NCBI GenBank assembly: GCA_022496805.1
Contig: CM040090.1
Span: 16,486,001 to 16,550,000 of the forward strand
DNA from: Pohlia nutans
Lineage: Eukaryota; Streptophyta; Bryopsida; Bryales; Mniaceae
DNA: 64,000 nucleotides
Direction of reading: 5' to 3'
A program made the translations under genes and the position numbers. Under the pieces are notes generated by a model. It saw only the letters and a program-made list of their open reading frames with translations. It did no database searches and was not told where the DNA came from. Shown piece by piece: positions 44,497-56,043 of the stretch. Positions within the stretch are counted from its first letter, which is position 1, and each line of letters starts with the position of its first letter.

Positions 44497-45015
44497 GAGC
44501 ATCCCCACTGCAACATGGTAAAGCCTCATTGTAAACCAAAACCTATCTTTTGAGTGACTTAAAATTAGAAACTAAAATTACCATCGTTAGAAGCGCAGTT
44601 AATATCACAGAAACTACTCTTCAAGAAAAAAAAAATTATGAAATTGGGACGTAGGTGAAATGTTTCATTAAAAACATCACATTTTCAAAATTTAGAGGGA
44701 GTACACCAAATCTTGCTTAAAAATGGAAAGATCCTCCTACACTCCCTTTATATTTCTGAAATTTAGTGCGAGTGTGAGAGGATCTTTCCATTTTTAAGCA
44801 AGATTTGGTGTAATCCCTCTAAACTTTGAAAATGTGGTGTTTTTAATGGGACATTTCACCTACATCAAATTTTTACAATTTTTTTTCTTGAGAAATATCT
44901 CACGTTTCTTTAGATGCGCTTCTAACGATGGTAATTTTACCCTCTAATTTTAGGTCAGTCAAAAGATAGATTTTGGTTTGCAGTGAGGCTTTACCATGTT
45001 GCGGTGGGGATGCCC
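44497..45015. mobile_element. 519-bp foldback Tourist-like MITE
   Basis: The ends GAGCATCCCCACTGCAACAT and ATGTTGCGGTGGGGATGCCC are inverted, flanked by TCA at 44494-44496 and 45016-45018. The inverted repeat continues through nearly the whole element with a small loop near 44755, so it can fold into a hairpin of about 250 bp per arm. Confidence 0.8.
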
Positions 45016-46902
45016 TCACTTTTACTAACCCCAAGGAAGGCTATAATTTACAATTGACGTCCTCCACAAACATTTGTTTGCTTCGCCATAACGATGTTGT
45101 GAGTCGACACAAACACAACCTTCCAGATTAGGGTTTCACCACCAGTTACAGATAAGCTCATATTTAGATGAGGCTCCAACGGCGCACCGGGTTTGACGCA
45201 CAAGCTCCGGCGCGGTGCTCCTACATATTGCCCTTCCCACTCCCCTCAATTCCATCATGTGGGTCTGTTTCTCCTCTTCTACCCGTTTATCATACTATGT
45301 CCTTGCCTCAACGTCTTTCACCGAGTCTGTTGTGTCAGTGTGGCCTCCAGTATCTGGTGCGGTGAGCACGCTTCCGCGTGCAACGACCCCCACCTCTTAA
45401 GCGTGGCCCACAGGAACTGCTCCAAGCGCGACGTGGGTTGGGTTGTCCCTCCGCCATTACTTATGTCCTATGCACAGTCCCATTGTGGGATCGATCGTGA
45501 TGCGTGGGCGTGATTCTATGTTTAAGGGTTTGTAGGGGGTTTAAGGGGTTTAGGGTTTTGGTGGCCGAGGATGGTTACCTCTATGGGCTCAGTTGTGGGC
45601 GTTGCTGGGACCTTGTTTGACAAGGAGAACCTCCCCAGTATGACACCTGCATTTCTATGACGCTGAAGTGTGGATTGAGGCTTTGAGAGGTTTTGTATCA
45701 CGACCCGGAAGATGGTGATGAAGATAATATCCAAAAATTTCTGATCTCTGTGATGTTCAACATATCACCATCTTTCGACTGAGGCTTTTTCGGGTCGTGG
45801 ATGATCGGATGCGAGATGCTGGGTGAAGATAGATTTCATAGACCTGTTCTGAAATGTCGTGTGGAAAGAACATGCACTACCAACTGACAGCATCATTTTG
45901 GGTTTAATGTAGTCTTGGGTGTGGATGACGGGAGCAGTGCCCTTGGCGGGATGCTGCTATGACAGCCAGGAGCGACCTTTTGGCATCCTTGCGGTTCGCT
46001 TGTGGTCGTAGAGTCCTTTTGTCAATGTCAGAGAACGATGTGGTCATGTGATGGCCGTTCTCGTGCTTCGGTTCGAGGAGCGGCAATGTGTGTTCCATTG
46101 CCATGGGGAGCGGCGTCGCTGCACTTACCCTTTGGGACAGACCATGCCAGTCACATGCGATCCCAGTGAGGGGTCTTGTGTTTTTGTCTTTAGTGTAGAA
46201 GTGCGTGGAGGCCGATGATTACATCCCATCAAAATACCACCTTTTCTACAAGTGTCTTAATATGTGAGGTATGTGTTCCACGTCTCATATTCCATGCTTT
46301 CTTTGTCTGCAGGATTTTCTGGCGGTATTGAGTGTTGCTGAGCTGCATGAAGTATGGGACTTCTTAAGCTTACACTCTCAAGTTGTTCACCGCTATCAAA
46401 GAGAAAAATATTACGTTTCCTTAGGACTTTCTTTCTGCATGTTCTTTTTGTTGTTTTATGGCTATCAAAGAGGTCTTCCTTTGTAGAACATTGTTTTAAC
46501 CTGGCACGTTATTATGTGAAAATTTGAAGCTGTGTATGACTTCAATTGTAGGTTGAGCTTTTTTCAAAAAAAAAAAAAAAGCGGTATTCTTGGTTAAAGT
46601 GGTTCCACATCAACAACTTGGCTGAGTCTCCCCATTATGATCAGAATCGTAACAGAAGCTCAGTATGTGAGATCCACTGTCGGAACTGACAAAATCAGTG
46701 GTGATGTAGTGATTGCGAACTCATGTAGTCACGGTTATTCATACTGTTGATTTATTGTTTACTATGTGTGAGCTTGTAACTAGATGGAACCTTTGGAGGA
46801 AACGTGCATGGGATGGGATCTCTTGGGTGGCAATCAGATAGCAATGTGCGTTTATATATGATGGTTGCTTGAAGATGGGTATGTCTGGTTTGTGGGAGCC
46901 AG
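45016..46902. other. unrecognised sequence 5' of the alpha-dioxygenase remnant
   Basis: The base composition is more GC-rich than its surroundings. There are several overlapping open frames (45168-45513 on plus, 45522-45734 on minus) that do not resemble known proteins. It may include introns or degraded 5' exons of the alpha-dioxygenase gene, but I could not identify any. Confidence 0.4.
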
Positions 46903-46970
46903 GGATGCAAGTGTGATCTATGGGAGTACGAAGGAGGCACAGTAGAGAGTGAGAACATTTGAGAATGGGA

Positions 46971-47007
46971 CACTACCGGAGATGGGTACTTTTATGACTG
47001 GGAGAAT
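46971..47007 (+). repeat. left terminal inverted repeat of CACTA 2
   Basis: This 37-bp sequence is perfectly inverted at 62479-62515. It is followed by TATGACTGGGG and further GACT-rich subterminal sequence. Confidence 0.95.
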
Positions 47008-47159
47008 ATGACTGGGGATGACAGGCGACTGTCGGCTATCACCTTCTGCGAGGGAAAAATTGTCGGCGGAAGCCAAATTAGACAATGTGACTGGTAGTCA
47101 TATTTTGCAGTCATATTTGCCATGTGTACCGTATAAAGTGGGTGGGAGGGACGTATATC

Positions 47160-47215
47160 TTCGTAGGGAACGAGAGGGAACGAGAGGGAACGAATGGGAA
47201 CGTTCCTAGGGAACT
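47160..47215. repeat. GGGAACGAGA tandem repeat
   Basis: Three to four units of GGGAACGAGA-like sequence are followed by GGGAACGTTCCTAGGGAAC. A similar GTTCCC cluster lies near both ends of CACTA 1 (about 38345-38390 and 42570-42605), so it may be a shared subterminal feature. Confidence 0.5.
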
Positions 47216-47804
47216 CACAATCATATTTGGACGTCACTTTTTGCTCCTAGTCATATTTTGCAATCACATTTTTCCCTATAGTCGTATTTTTTTTTTGGGC
47301 TGCCCATGATTATAAACACTGCCCGAGACAGTTTACATGTATATTGGCCCTCTCAATCACTGTATAGTATGAGAATTTAAGGTATTAATTTTATAGGGAG
47401 AATTTGTGTCCAAAATTGAGTAGTTTTTCTTTTGTTTAGGGTAATTAGGAATTCGCCATCGGCATTATTTTAATAATTGATTAATAAATTATCTATTCAC
47501 GGAATCCCATGGTAGAGCGGTTTAGGGTGGAGGTGGGGTTTTACATTGAAAAGGAATGTGTGGCAGAATTATTACGGGTTTTATAATTGTACGTGTCCGT
47601 GCTTGTATGTAGTGGTTTAGGGCAACTAACGTGAGAAGTCTGAAACTTATCGGTTTGGGAGGTTGAAGTGAATGTGTGGTGCATGGCCAAGACTTTATGG
47701 TGCTAATTACCCAATTTCATGTGAATATATGTATATATATTTATATATAGATCGGTCCAGCGGGTAGACTGTTCACAACTGTATGTGAATGAATAAAGAC
47801 TCGG

Positions 47805-50800
47805 TCAATCCTGCTCTGAGTCGCAATAATCTAAATCATCTAGCGATGTGTCATCTTGTCCGAGGCGTTCTAATGCTTTAGCCACCACCTCCGGAGCTAC
47901 TTCCACTGTGTTGTTTAAAATAGGTGTTTGGGGTATGAGATCCGAATCCAAGCCTGTGGCTTCAAGTCCGGGAAAATCACTTGCTCTCCCCAAGGATATG
48001 CACCGTACTTCATCCGTGACTTGGTGGTTTGAGAATGTCCGAACTCCTCGTGGTTCTTTACGCATCACAACCTCCCATCCACGCTTGGCCACATCCGGTG
48101 CAAAAAAAACCTGTTCAATGTGGAGCGGGAAGGCAAATGACTGTGCAGAGTTTGGGATCAACCTCTGGAAGTTTACGGTAGTGAACCCGTAATCATCGCG
48201 CTTCATGGTGGCGCCATCTCCTCTCATGTTTGCAACCACCCAGTTGCAATAGAGGACCACCACCTCATACTGTCCATAGTCCACTGAAATGATTTCCTCC
48301 ACCCACCCCACGTACTCCAACTCCGCAGCCCGGAGGTTTGTATCCTTGCTACCCGCGCGACAAAGTTGATGAAAGGTTGCGGCTACCCCCGAGTCCGCGG
48401 TTGTCAAATGCGTCTTTGCACTCCGCACACGGAGGTGGTTCCCATATGCATACATGGATCAATACGTCTTAGCTGCGTCTGATGGAGGTAGCATCAAGGC
48501 CCTCACGTCTTGGGGGACCTCCTCGTCCCCATCTTCTATAGCCCGTATCACAGCCTTCGGAAACCATACATGGAACTCTTCATCGTACATCTCCGAAGGG
48601 TAAACTACCCTAGCCTTCTTCTTCTTGCGCCTATACTCGTTACGCTCCGCTTCCCGACGTGCTATGTCATCCTCGTGTTTCCTGTAAGCAAAAGAGTTCA
48701 ATATGGTTACTTTCATCTTCACATAATATTCGGGGTTTAGGACGTAGTATATAGCCCAGATTGGCTGCTCGTGGCAACCACTGCATTACCGGGTGCAGAT
48801 CTAGTGGAGTCACTAGGGGCAGTCTCTAACATATCTGGCGGCAGTCACTTATATCACGATGCCCCGTTTCAAAAGACATTGCCTTGAATCACGGATATCA
48901 TTGCCATCACTGAGGGTAGTCACACTGTGTACAAATATTTAAACATTTATTTGCAATGGAGCTTACTTATTGCACATAACTTAACTTACTTCCTACCGTG
49001 TGATGTGAACTCACCTCCTCCAATCTTCCAACGGTGCCGCGTTGGTCACCACGAACTCGTGAATCCATCCTCGAAGGTTTGGTGACAAGTAGCGAGTGCG
49101 CTCGTTGCTTTCGAGGATCTCGTCGTACATCGCTGGGTCTTCTTTATCGTCCCACACTCTTCGAGTAGTAGTCGTATACTCTTGCATATACTCGGTGCAG
49201 AACCCCAATGCCTCAACTATAGCATAGCCGCAGGCCATGCTACCTTCTGGTTTATCTTGATTTCGAACGTAGGCTTTGAGTGTCTTCAAATATCTCTCAA
49301 TAGGGTACATCCATCGTGCATGGACGGGACCACAGATTTCCACTTCCTCCACAAGGTGCAACACCAAGTGGCTCATAATGTCGAAGAATGACGGTGGGAA
49401 CTCCTTCTCCAACATGCATAATGCGATGACCGCTTCGCTCCTCATATCTTCTATAGCCTTCGGATCGATGGTCTTCGCACATATCCTCCGGAATACTCGG
49501 CTCAACATTATTATTGCCGTTCGAACTTCCTTTGCCAATGTAGTGCGTACACACAGCGGCAGCACCTGCTGGAGGAGGACATGGTAGTCATGTGATTTAA
49601 GCCCTTTGATTTGCCCATCCGTGTTCACACGCTTCTTCAGCTGCCCGACGTATTTAGATGAGGTTCGCAAGGAACGCAATTGGTCCACAAAGACCTTACG
49701 CTCTTCTTCCGTAAGAACGTATGATGACCTAGGTAAGATGACGCTGCCGTGTTTTTTTCCACGTACGGGCCATAGATGTTTCCGTATACCCGCTTCCTTC
49801 ATATCAAGACAAACTCCTAGTGTGTCCTTCTCTCCGAATATAGTCTTCATAATATTTTCGGCAATGTTTTTTCACAATGCATGACATCCAACGTGTGTCG
49901 GATGAGAAGATCCTGTATAGTTACTCCACAGAGTCACATATTACATTCCATGCAGTACATCATGAAACTGTGTAGTCACATTCCGCGTCTCATCACCACA
50001 CTGAGTCCTAAACTAGATTCCTAAATTCTGAGATGCACTGTACATAGTCATATTCCATGACACCTCACTGCATTCGATCAGTTTGGATTTAGGGTCCACA
50101 CATGACAATATCGCTGTCTACGGTCATGTCAATGTACAAGACTGCGCTAGATACACTTACATTCCAATAGGGAAGGTCAAAAAGACAAGTCCTCCTCTTC
50201 ACCCCGTGTTCGTGTACGGGGTCTGGCGTTTGTCGTCCTTCGTTCGTGTGCATCTTGCTTGTCCACTCTGCTTGAGCCATCGCAAACACCAAGTGCTCTC
50301 CACCGCTCATCCTTCGCGGTGGAGGTCTCATGTCGGGTTGACCATCAAAATTTGCCCTTTGTCGCCTCCATTGGTGCGCCATCGGCAATTGCCGTCTATG
50401 CCCAAGGTATACATTCTTCTTCAATGCTTTCGAGCGCCGAGTAACTACGTTGGGGCCACACACGGGACACGCCTTGTATCCTTTCGTGACTTGGCCAAAA
50501 ATCAATCCGTATGCCGGAAAATCGTTCACTGCCCACAGTAGCATACCTCGGAGCTTGAATGTTTTGTCGCCGGAGTGTGACTGCGACCCATCCACGCATT
50601 CGGTCCCTTCCCATAGCTCTTGTAGCTCCTCCATTAACGGTGCGAGGTAAACATCCACATTTTTGTCCGTCACACTTTCTTTTCCGGGTATTAATAGGGT
50701 TAGCATCAAAAAGAAGTTCTTGGTCACGAGTCACGGGGGAAGATTGTAGTTCAGCATCACCACGGGCCACGTGGAGTGGCTAAGGCTTTGGTTACGGAAT

Positions 50801-51757
50801 GGGTTCACTCCATCTAGTGCCAAACCTAGCCTAACGTTGCGTCCTTCTTTCGCAAACTCCGGCCATTTACTATTCACGTGCTTCCATGCCTTTGAGTCAA
50901 CCACGGATCTCATCACCTTGTCCTTGTTTTTTCCGTCCACGTGCCACTTCATGAGCTCCGCTAGCCGTGTGCAACTGTACATTCTTCGCAAACGAGGGAT
51001 CAACGGAAAATGACGCAAAACTTTGACCGGTACCGATTTGGAGTTCTCTATGTACCGGGATTTGTGGCATATAGGGCACTCCGTCGCACCCTCCAGTTCT
51101 TTTCGAAATAAACAACACCCATCTCTACACGCATGTATGGTGTTGTAGTACAACCCCAATTTCATCAACAAACACTTCGCTTCGTAGAAGGTTTTCGGAA
51201 GTGTGTTGCCCTTGGGCAATATTGACTCGTGCAATAACTTCAACAATTCGTCCACAAAGCTGTTGAATACGCCAAAAGTGGTGCAACAATTAAGTACCAT
51301 GAGGATAGAGGTGAGACAATCGGATGAGCTCCCTGCATAAAGCGGAGTCCTTGCTTCGCTTAAAAGGACATCTAGTACTATGCCACTAGGGTCCTTGATG
51401 TTCATCGTTGTCCCGCTTGACTCCATAGGGTCGTTATTGTCCTCCATTCCGTTTTCGCTACCTTCGTCGTGACTTGGTGGGAAGGCATCGTCCCAGACTG
51501 GGGCCATTTCATTGAACTCCACATCAAATCCGTCATGCATGGAAGGGTTGGTATCGCTCCCCCCCTAAGTTCACGTTGTCATATTTGTTGAAGCACTCTG
51601 CCACCATGCGTAAAACATCTACTTCCCCGGCTTCTTCGCCGTCAATGCTAGGACTGGACGGGGGCTCGCTACCTTGCCCACTGCTTGGTGTACTAGGGGT
51701 CAAGTTCAAGGGGCTGTACTCGTCCTGCAGTTCCAAGGACAACACATTGGATGTCAC
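47805..51757 (-). pseudogene. tnp2-type CACTA transposase, broken
   Basis: Predicted coding blocks are about 51757-51545, 51540-50161, 49912-49015 and 48681-47805. The Transposase_21 core has LGLALDGVNPFRN, STWPVVMLNYNLPP, LTLLIPGK, LWAVNDFPAYG and ACPVCG, then LDVMHCEK. DUF4218 follows with FPPSFFDIMSHLVLHLVEE and RWMYPIERYLKTLK, and DUF4216 with VDYGQYEVVVLYC and DDYGFTTVNF. The protein would cut and join CACTA ends. Lesions are TGA at 50731-50733, where relatives have Trp (NLPPW), and one A missing in a run at 49867-49872 that shifts the frame. There is also a TGA at 48456-48458 between Tyr and the MYAYGNH segment. The first block joins the second only with a frame change at a G-run near 51555, which could be an indel or an intron. 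Confidence 0.85.
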
Positions 51758-52190
51758 ATTCCAAAGTATGATGATAAGCTACATAATGCATGCAATTCCT
51801 AGTTCAGAGCGCTCCTTGTTATTGCATCCACATTCGCCGGGGAGTGTGTCGATGTTGTTTTAGTCTTGTTGTTTTAGTTTTAGTCTTGTTTGCATTGAGG
51901 GTCACATCGTAGACATCATACGCAACATATGACTAGCTGGCATTCTATTACAGTGTTAAGTAGTGACTAAGTGTAGTCACTTTGGGAAAACGTGACTCAC
52001 AGTTGTCACATTACAGTGGTAATCACAGACTGTTTGTAGTCATTTTGGACGATAAGTATACGTTTACAGTTTACAGTGCAGTGATAAGAAGTGACTGTCT
52101 GTAGTCATTTTGGGAAAATTCAAGATAGACACTATACATATTACAGAGACAGTCTCAGACTATCTTCCTGCCGTTTGGGCATATAGTCAT

Positions 52191-53111
52191 TTACCGTACA
52201 CTACTCGGACTTAGAAGGTAATGCGCATAGAGTTCTTCTCCGGCAACAATGTCCCTTGTTGCTATGGTAATTACATATCCCCATTCCTCGTGGTTCCACG
52301 GTTTAGGCAGCATGCGATACTCCCACATCACATTGCCTATTTCGGAGCGCTCAGCAGAACTATTAATGAATCCAGCGACATTTCCTTTCTCTACATCTCC
52401 GTCGATATACAGGTCCGACTCTGCGCGCATTACATACGATTTCATTCGGGATTGTGCCTTGCTCAAAATTTTGAATTCCGCCGACGTGTACTGCGCTCCT
52501 ACAAAAGGAAGCAGTTCCTCACCCTCTTTGGCTGGTTGCATTGCAAAGAGACCCCAACCCATGAAGCGGTATTTAGACACTTTCACTTGCCATTCCCTTT
52601 TCCAAAATACGAATGGAGTTAGCTTCGGTATGGGCCCGTCGCACCATTGTCCATCATACACGTCTGACCGCCACTTCTGCAATCGAGAAATTTGCGCGGA
52701 TGTCGCCGTGGGTCTGGCGCTCTGGGAAGATTGTGGTTGGCTTAGAAACTTGGTCAGCGATGTCAAACTTGCGGCTCTTACTAAGGGTCTCCATCGGGCC
52801 TACATAATTCATTAACACATGTTTTTTTATACCAAATCACTGTACGTAGAACCACGTCGCGTTGCTTACTAAGGAATGGGTACGCAGTTGAAATCATAGG
52901 TCTCATCACTTACCAATATTGAAGCTGTGAAAACTGGGTCCCTTCTTCTAGTGCGAAGATGCTTCCGAATCGTCGCTCGGTCGAGGACTTTTCCTCCAGC
53001 ACATTCCATGCATGGGCAGGGGTACCTCGTTAATCGCATGGAGTCTGCTTGGATCTCTTCCTCTTGCCATAATTGGAGATGATTCAAGCGCTCCTGTTGT
53101 CCTTTTTCCAT
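52191..53111 (-). CDS. SET-domain protein encoded in CACTA 2
   Basis: Two exons, 53111-52914 and 52799-52191, join in phase at a GTAAGT donor and a TAG acceptor, giving 268 aa from the ATG at 53111. An upstream TTTTTTTCCGTAG acceptor just before that ATG means an earlier exon is possible. Residues 31-50 hold RYPCPCMECAGG followed by ATIRKHL, like the zinc-binding transposase-associated domain of tnp2 proteins. The C-terminal half is a SET fold, with GWGLFA (about 147-152), YIDGDVEKGNVAGFINSS (about 187-204) and AGEELYAHY (about 242-250). SET proteins methylate lysines using S-adenosylmethionine. The usual NHSC is NSSA here, a divergence that may affect activity. There are no stops within it, unlike the neighbouring tnp2. 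Its source is unknown. Confidence 0.72.
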
Positions 53112-53835
53112 CCTACGGAAAAAAATCGAGCAACGACGTAGGGTGACATGGTGCTTTGAGGCATATACAATACTATAGTTATACACTCTAAAGGAGGGTG
53201 CTGTCAGTAATCTTAGGCATATTTTGTAGCTTAGGAAAATTACAGTAGGGAGTCATTCAAGGCTACAGAGTACTGCGCATGACTAGATGGCGTCATGACG
53301 ATGACTCCAGAGTGTTATATAATCCCAAAGAGTCACATAAATCACTTCACTAAGTCATTTTAGAAATTTTTTTGTTTGCTTCCTTCCTTGTTTTATATAA
53401 GAATTTATTGAATAATATTGGTGGTATGCACGACGTTTGGATCTGGGAGTCGCTATTTCTATGTCTATCGTCACTTTAATTTCATTTAAATTATGCAGTC
53501 ATGATGTACCAAACTATTTCGTATGGAAATCATTCACTACATGAGTAGACAGAACCATAGATGAAGAAGTAACACATCAGTGATATTCCTGAGGCATCCC
53601 TACTAATGCAAAAGTGAATGAAAAACTTATCCACCAACCCAAGTTCATATTCTTGCACTCCTTCCATACACCCCCCCTTTTGCGCAATTACACAGAAGTG
53701 GTCTATATAACATTCATATGATATGAATTGTACTTAGTAAATATGTAGAATACCATTGTGAACTTATGACTCAGTACTGTCTGCTCTATGCTTTACTACG
53801 AATCACCGACACGTGGCCCTATCCCGAAGAAATGA

Positions 53836-54306
53836 CTATATGCGCCTTAAGTCTCTAAAACAAAGTACGTTTGTAGCATTGGAGTGTGTACTATCTTGTT
53901 CCACGGAGCTGTCATCTTCTTCTTCAATACTACAACTTCCTTCATCTGAGGAGTTTGCAGTGCGGTTTTCAATATATGTCAGTGCTATCTGATTGTGTGT
54001 CTTCTCGGGAAGTTCACAGAAGCAGAACTCTGGAGGGAATATGGCAGAAGATTTGGGCTCATGGTGACATGCCAGGCGTTTTTTTCTAATTCTGCCGTCC
54101 AAAGACAGCGCGTCCCGAGGGGATGGAAGCCTACAATTGCAGTTAGGATTCCGAACCCAACGAAGTACTATGCATCTGAGACATTTGCAGTCTTCGCAAA
54201 TGTGTCTATGATTTCCACACATGTACATTCGGGTGACAAATGTCCATGATGTGAACCTATACAAGCAATACTGGACCTCAGAAGTACTACGGGAATCTGC
54301 AGACAT
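53836..54306 (-). CDS. Cys-rich acidic-tailed protein of unknown function in CACTA 2
   Basis: The 156-aa frame starts at an ATG (54306). Residues about 30-57 contain a run of Cys and His (MCGNHRHICEDCKCLRC, then NPNCNC) that could bind zinc. A basic stretch follows (GRIRKKRLACHHEP), then CFCELPEK, and a Ser/Glu/Asp-rich tail. It is on the same strand as, and upstream of, the SET gene, so it may be a 5' exon of that gene or a separate protein. I do not recognise the family. Confidence 0.4.
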   Translation of the reverse strand: MSADSRSTSEVQYCLYRFTSWTFVTRMYMCGNHRHICEDCKCLRCIVLRWVRNPNCNCRLPSPRDALSLDGRIRKKRLACHHEPKSSAIFPPEFCFCELPEKTHNQIALTYIENRTANSSDEGSCSIEEEDDSSVEQDSTHSNATNVLCFRDLRRI

Positions 54307-55707
54307 TTTGTGGTATGATGTGAAATTGCCAAAGAGGTGTGTAGCTGGAACGTGTCAATCGCATACACTTTGATGTCGGAAGTCAATTCGTCCTGTTAAC
54401 ACAACTGATGACAGATGTGACGTCCACCGTGTACGTTAGAGTAAAGGGTTACCTGCATGCTCCACCGGCAACGTAGACAGTGTTATTTATATTGTGAAGC
54501 ATAATCGGCAACAAGGACACATTTTTCCATTTGACAAGAGACTTTTCTTGGACTAATCTTTCATAGTGCTTTTTAGATCATCTAGCATGTAGGAATGGTT
54601 AAATCAGGTGTGTTGGTTCATCAACTTGCTTACATTTTGGTTCTTCAAGTAGGTGGAGACAGTTATTATACCCTAGTACTGGTGCACTCCTCTTTACTCA
54701 GATAACGAGCTTGTGAAAACCAATTTTGTGCACACCATTTGGGTGTCAAGGTCTACGACTTTCAAGAGCGAGTTATACTGAACTACAGAGTCATTGACAT
54801 GACTATAGAGCGTCATCTATATGACTGGGGAGTGTTGTATGACGGAGTGGTGTCACGAAGATGACCCTGCTCAATCGTCTCTGTGTCGCTCGGCTTGGTC
54901 AACGGAGATACACGTGGCACCAGTTGACCAAGCGACCATCACTCAAGCAATACTCACGGCGTACTACAGAGTTTTGCATGCAGAGTTCTCAAGCACCGTG
55001 AATGATGGCGCCTTCACCCCCCGCATACGAGCGCCTGAGGAGCAGTCGCATCGAAGAGAACAACGGAGTTTTGAAGAACTTGGGGTTGCCGTCGCTTTCA
55101 AAACAAACCTTCAAGAAGCCAAAAGACAAGAGGTGAGTGATTACCTGTGTGGTGTGACGTCCTTGAATTTGTGAATTGCGCTCTTCTTTTGTATTCCGAC
55201 CTTGCTGAAACGAGGAGGTAGAGGTGGCCGACCTTGCCGATTCTCCCTGTCGAGGTTGCCGAATGTGTGAAATAGGTTGCCTAGGGTTTGCGCAAAAAAG
55301 TCGAAGTTGAATGTCGAGCTGGCCCGTTGCCGATTCTCTCTGCCGAGGCACCTTGCCGAAATCTCGTCGCACCTTGCCGAAATCTCCTGCTGGCTTGTGC
55401 GTCACTCCATCTAGTGCTGGAATCTCCTTGCCGAAATCTCCTACCGCATGCGGTACTCCTAGTGCCAAAACTCGCACTTGTCCGTGTACTCCTTGCTGGG
55501 TTCTAGTACCCTAAACCCTGAAACAAGTACTGCGCCGTGCGGAGTGGGGGAACATGAGGTCCCTTCGGTCCGTCGTTGAAACCCTAACTGCATCAAAACC
55601 CTAAGCTTGAAAACCCTAGTATGTTTTGCAGTCATATTGGCAGGCAGTTGTGACTCTCTGGAGTCATACATCGCTCCGGTTGTGACCCCGAGTAGTCGTA
55701 TATTTGT
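54307..55707. promoter_or_regulatory. divergent control region of CACTA 2
   Basis: This region separates the minus-strand genes from the plus-strand ORF1 side. It contains no convincing gene. At 55233-55450 the phrase TTGCCGA(A)TCTC, or TTGCCGAAATCTC, occurs about five times, a local GC-rich repeat cluster that could bind the element's regulator. This role is inferred from position only. Confidence 0.4.
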
Positions 55708-56043
55708 ATGGATATGGATAATTTTGTTAGTAAATTGATAAGAGATGTTGCTAATATGCCGGATGAGAAGCAAATTGAAGTATTCCGCTCAATTGCGTGT
55801 TTCCCGGCAATTACGATGCCGGTGTTGGAAATGACTTCCATTGAGATCGCGGATGTTGTTGAGAGCAGTCGCACCGTGCCCTTGCAAGAGCCTCTCGCCG
55901 CCAAGCCAACGCGCACGCAACAAACGCAGAGGAAGCTCCTAACCGACTCCGACCGTGACGACGAGGAAGATGGTGAGGACGAACGCGTGGAGGAGCCGTT
56001 GAAGACGACACGAAGAAAGGCAAGAATTTCATCTCCAATTTGA
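55708..56043 (+). CDS. small acidic protein or first exon of CACTA 2 ORF1
   Basis: The 111-aa frame starts at ATG 55708 (MDMDNFVSKLIRDVANMPDEKQ). It has an N-terminal helical segment and an acidic DRDDEEDGEDERVEEP tail followed by TTRRKA. It precedes ORF1 on the same strand. No in-phase splice donor to ORF1 was clear, so it may be independent. The family is unknown. Confidence 0.4.
   Translation: MDMDNFVSKLIRDVANMPDEKQIEVFRSIACFPAITMPVLEMTSIEIADVVESSRTVPLQEPLAAKPTRTQQTQRKLLTDSDRDDEEDGEDERVEEPLKTTRRKARISSPI

Noticed and set aside
45168..45513. Overlapping Cys- and Pro-rich frames near 45.2 kb
   Set aside because: Three frames overlap on one strand with no domain and no similarity to alpha-dioxygenase; left as unrecognised.
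45520..45560. TTTAGGG-like words suggesting interstitial telomere repeat
   Set aside because: Only a few irregular units occur. The TTTAGGGG words elsewhere are MITE termini, not telomeric arrays.
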